Of a stretch of 6,936 nt of DNA, positions 5,592 through 6,936 are shown in pieces (position 1 is the first letter of the stretch; each line of letters starts with the position of its first letter). The stretch spans positions 1 through 6,936 of the forward strand of contig DQVZ01000174.1 in the NCBI GenBank assembly GCA_015661465.1, read 5' to 3'. This DNA comes from Aquifex aeolicus (GTDB lineage: Bacteria; Aquificota; Aquificia; Aquificales; Aquificaceae). Below the pieces are notes generated by a model that did no database searches, was not told the DNA's origin, and worked only from the letters and a program-made list of their open reading frames with translations. The position numbers were made by a program, and so were the translations under genes.

Positions 5592-6199
5592 TACAAAGAT
5601 TAGAAAAAATATACCCGAACCCGCGTTTAGAGTTAGAGTATGAAAATGCCTTTCAACTCCTTGTTATGGCCATACTTGCAGCTCAAGAAAGCGACAAGGT
5701 AGTCAATGAAGTTGCTAAGGAATTTTTTAAGAAGTATAAAACCCCAAAAGATATAGCCGATGCTAATCTTGAAGGATTTCAAAACGATTTGAAACGTATA
5801 AACTTTTACCGCAGGAAGGCAAAACTCCTAAAAGAGTGCTGTGAGAAGTTAGTGAAATTTTACAATGGAGAAGTTCCTAAAACTGTTGATGAATTGGTTA
5901 AGCTTCCGGGAGTGGGAAGGAAGACGGCAAATATGGTTATAGGCGGTGCTTACAATCTTCCAGCGATAATAGTAGACCGCCACGTTCACAGAGTAACCCA
6001 GAGGATAAGTCTTAGCAAACAAAAAAATCCTGACAAAATGGAAAGGGAACTTATGGATATAGTTCCCAAGGAGTTTTGGACGAAGTTCTCCCTTCTTCTC
6101 CTTACCCACGGTAAAACTATCTGCAAGGCGAAAAATCCTCAATGTGATAAATGTGTAATAAGGGATTTATGTGCTTACGGCAGCGGGACAAACGATTAA
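5510..6199 (+). CDS. nth: Endonuclease III (DNA glycosylase/AP lyase)
   Basis: Base-excision repair enzyme that removes oxidised pyrimidines and nicks at abasic sites. The 229-residue frame contains the helix-hairpin-helix LPGVGRKTA (132-140) with catalytic Lys K138, catalytic Asp D156 in VDRHVHR, and the 4Fe-4S ligands C205, C212, C215 and C221 in the exact C-X6-C-X2-C-X5-C pattern. All of these are offset by 18 from E. coli Nth (K120, D138, C187-C203), so the core is complete and the N terminus carries about 18 extra residues. That extension (MAKRKGKGTRSESGG...) is Lys/Arg-rich and is encoded inside the 3' end of bcp in another frame. No other ATG, GTG or TTG occurs in frame before residue 53; only an ATT at 5567 matches the E. 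coli N terminus. ATG 5510 is the best start, although the ribosome site is weak (AAAGA). Co-transcription with bcp links peroxide removal to repair of oxidised bases. Confidence 0.94.
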   Translation: MAKRKGKGTRSESGGNLEGIRKKTTEIIQRLEKIYPNPRLELEYENAFQLLVMAILAAQESDKVVNEVAKEFFKKYKTPKDIADANLEGFQNDLKRINFYRRKAKLLKECCEKLVKFYNGEVPKTVDELVKLPGVGRKTANMVIGGAYNLPAIIVDRHVHRVTQRISLSKQKNPDKMERELMDIVPKEFWTKFSLLLLTHGKTICKAKNPQCDKCVIRDLCAYGSGTND

Positions 6200-6516
6200 T
6201 TAATACATTCTTATAAACTTCTACAGGTTTACCTTGCACAACCTCGATTAAGGATTCCGTTTTTTCCCAAAGAATTTCTACCTCTTTGTCCGAGACCTAT
6301 TAGTAGAAGTCTTTTCATCACGTACCGTCCCTTCTTAGAAGGCAATAGCGTACAATACCTATTTAATTTTACTCCTTATTGAAAAATTTCAAGCTTTTGG
6401 GAGAAAGTAGCTAAGTATTGTTAGGAACCCACCTCCTAAAGCGGTACCATCAAATTTTTTGAGAGGAAAAGTAAAGAGGGAAGAATGGGAAAAGCTCGTA
6501 TGCCAGAAAGAATTTC
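6200..6516. other. 317-base stretch without a convincing gene, with possible coding relics and palindromes
   Basis: This gap lies between the convergent ends of nth and trxB. No start with a good ribosome site and a long frame is present. Short coding-like stretches occur. On the minus strand an ATG at 6318 opens a 29-codon frame (MKRLLLIGLGQRGRN...) ending at 6229. A second minus frame, behind a stop just upstream, reads DKEVEILWEKTESLIEVV and onward. On the plus strand 6411-6548 reads VRNPPPKAVPSNF, then RGKVKREEWEKLVCQKEF, with a stop at 6549-6551 inside trxB and no obvious start. These could be remains of one or two decayed genes or chance. Inverted repeats include a 13-bp palindrome CCTTCT-T-AGAAGG (6330-6342), TTGAAA-AA-TTTCAA (6379-6392) and TTAGGA-N7-TCCTAA (6421-6439). 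No tRNA or intrinsic terminator is visible. Confidence 0.4.
6379..6392. promoter_or_regulatory. Palindrome with a TGA-N6-TCA core in the nth-trxB gap
   Basis: TTGAAA (6379-6384), AA, TTTCAA (6387-6392) is a perfect 14-bp palindrome containing TTGA-N6-TCAA, the Fnr half-site core at the correct spacing. It has the same core as the stronger site upstream of tpx. On the minus strand its TTGAAA is also a possible -35 with TAAAAT at 6371-6366, a 15-nt spacer. No clear gene lies downstream on either strand, and short AT-rich palindromes arise by chance, so this is a weak candidate. Confidence 0.25.
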
Positions 6517-6936
6517 TTACCACTGAGGAACTATCTTCTTTTTACCGCTGAGGAATTTATCCACTGCAAGGGCAGCTTTACATCCCATAGCGGCCGCAAC
6601 TACAGCTTGCTTTACCTCATTACATAAAACATCTCCTGCGGCAAATACACCGGGTACAGATGTCATCATCTCTTCGTTTACCATTATACAGTCTCCTTCT
6701 GTCATCTCAACTTGCCCCATAAGAAAATCTACGGATGGTTTTGTTCCTCCAAGGAAAATAAACACGCCGTTTACTTCCAGGAGTTTTTCTTCTTTCTTTT
6801 CCAAATCTTTGAGTTTAACTCCCTTAACGACTTTATCTCCTACAATCTCTATAGGTCTGTGTCTTAACAGTATTTCGACATTCTGAAGATTTTGAAAATG
6901 TTCAGTAACTTCCGGTGGAGCTTTTATCTTACTACC
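6517..6936 (-). CDS. trxB: Thioredoxin reductase, C-terminal part (gene continues past the right edge)
   Basis: The reading frame is open from the window edge at 6936 to the stop at 6517-6519, giving the last 139 residues. The sequence fits the C-terminal half of TrxB: the end of the NADPH domain (VEILLRHRPIEIVGDKVVKGVKL), then the return to the FAD domain (NGVFIFLGGTKPSVDFL), the FAD-contacting SVPGVFAAGDV motif (about fragment residues 94-103), and the final helix KQAVVAAAMGCKAALAVDKFL. The redox-active CxxC and the NADPH GGGxxA motif should lie in the missing part, so the enzyme cannot be proved functional from this fragment. A TTG at 6804 is internal, not the start. TrxB uses NADPH to reduce thioredoxin, which would supply Tpx, Bcp and probably AhpC encoded nearby. 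A related flavoprotein with the same fold, such as ferredoxin/thioredoxin reductase-like enzymes, is the alternative. Confidence 0.88.
   Translation of the reverse strand, partial: GSKIKAPPEVTEHFQNLQNVEILLRHRPIEIVGDKVVKGVKLKDLEKKEEKLLEVNGVFIFLGGTKPSVDFLMGQVEMTEGDCIMVNEEMMTSVPGVFAAGDVLCNEVKQAVVAAAMGCKAALAVDKFLSGKKKIVPQW

Noticed and set aside
5849..6142. 97-codon minus-strand frame opposite nth
   Set aside because: It is antisense to the conserved catalytic core and Fe-S region of nth and has no recognisable motif.
6200..6379. Plus-strand frame continuing about 60 codons after the nth stop, as possible readthrough
   Set aside because: The Nth protein is already complete by comparison with E. 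coli, the extension shows no known motif, and nothing around the TAA suggests recoding.
6427..6439. ACCCACCTCCTAA, similar to the anti-Shine-Dalgarno end of 16S rRNA; on the minus strand AGGAGGTGG looks like a strong ribosome site
   Set aside because: No other 16S sequence is nearby, and no ATG, GTG or TTG follows at a usable distance on the minus strand.
6802..6804. TTG as the trxB start
   Set aside because: The frame stays open to the window edge and the upstream residues match the TrxB NADPH domain, so the TTG is internal.

Overview
The window looks like chromosome from a hyperthermophilic, chemolithotrophic diderm bacterium of the Aquificales, most likely Aquifex or a close relative. The reasons are AT-leaning DNA, Lys/Glu/Val-rich proteins, very tight packing with overlapping genes, and a gene order (ahpC, tpx, bcp, nth, trxB) that resembles my memory of Aquifex aeolicus. 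That resemblance is recollection, not a search result.

Layout. A small plus-strand gene of unknown function (71-379) converges on a five-gene minus-strand run separated from it by a GC-rich hairpin (405-423). Read in its own direction, that run is: an MCE/MlaD-type lipid-transport protein (5069-3501), an M29-type metallo-aminopeptidase (3473-2391), a Crp/Fnr-family regulator (2436-1714, overlapping the peptidase by 46 nt), thiol peroxidase tpx (1636-1127) and the 2-Cys peroxiredoxin ahpC (1069-434). Divergent from the MCE gene across only 30 bp are bcp (5100-5591) and nth (5510-6199, overlapping bcp by 82 nt). After a 317-base stretch with no convincing gene (6200-6516), the 3' part of a thioredoxin reductase gene, trxB, runs on the minus strand off the right edge.

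How it fits together. Three peroxiredoxins of three different subfamilies (AhpC, Tpx, Bcp/PrxQ), the enzyme that would recharge their thioredoxin (TrxB), an oxidised-base repair glycosylase (Nth) and a Crp/Fnr regulator lie within 7 kb. This is best read as a peroxide-defence and redox-repair neighbourhood. A perfect 22-bp inverted repeat with the TGA-N6-TCA core of Crp/Fnr sites overlaps the stop codon of the regulator gene just upstream of tpx, suggesting that the regulator, or a paralogue, controls tpx. ahpC has its own good sigma70-type promoter.

The most unusual single gene is the MCE protein. It has an N-terminal membrane anchor, one MCE domain, a long helical region built from 43-residue repeats, and a C-terminal region that looks like an outer-membrane beta-barrel. 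That is the architecture expected of a one-protein bridge across the envelope.
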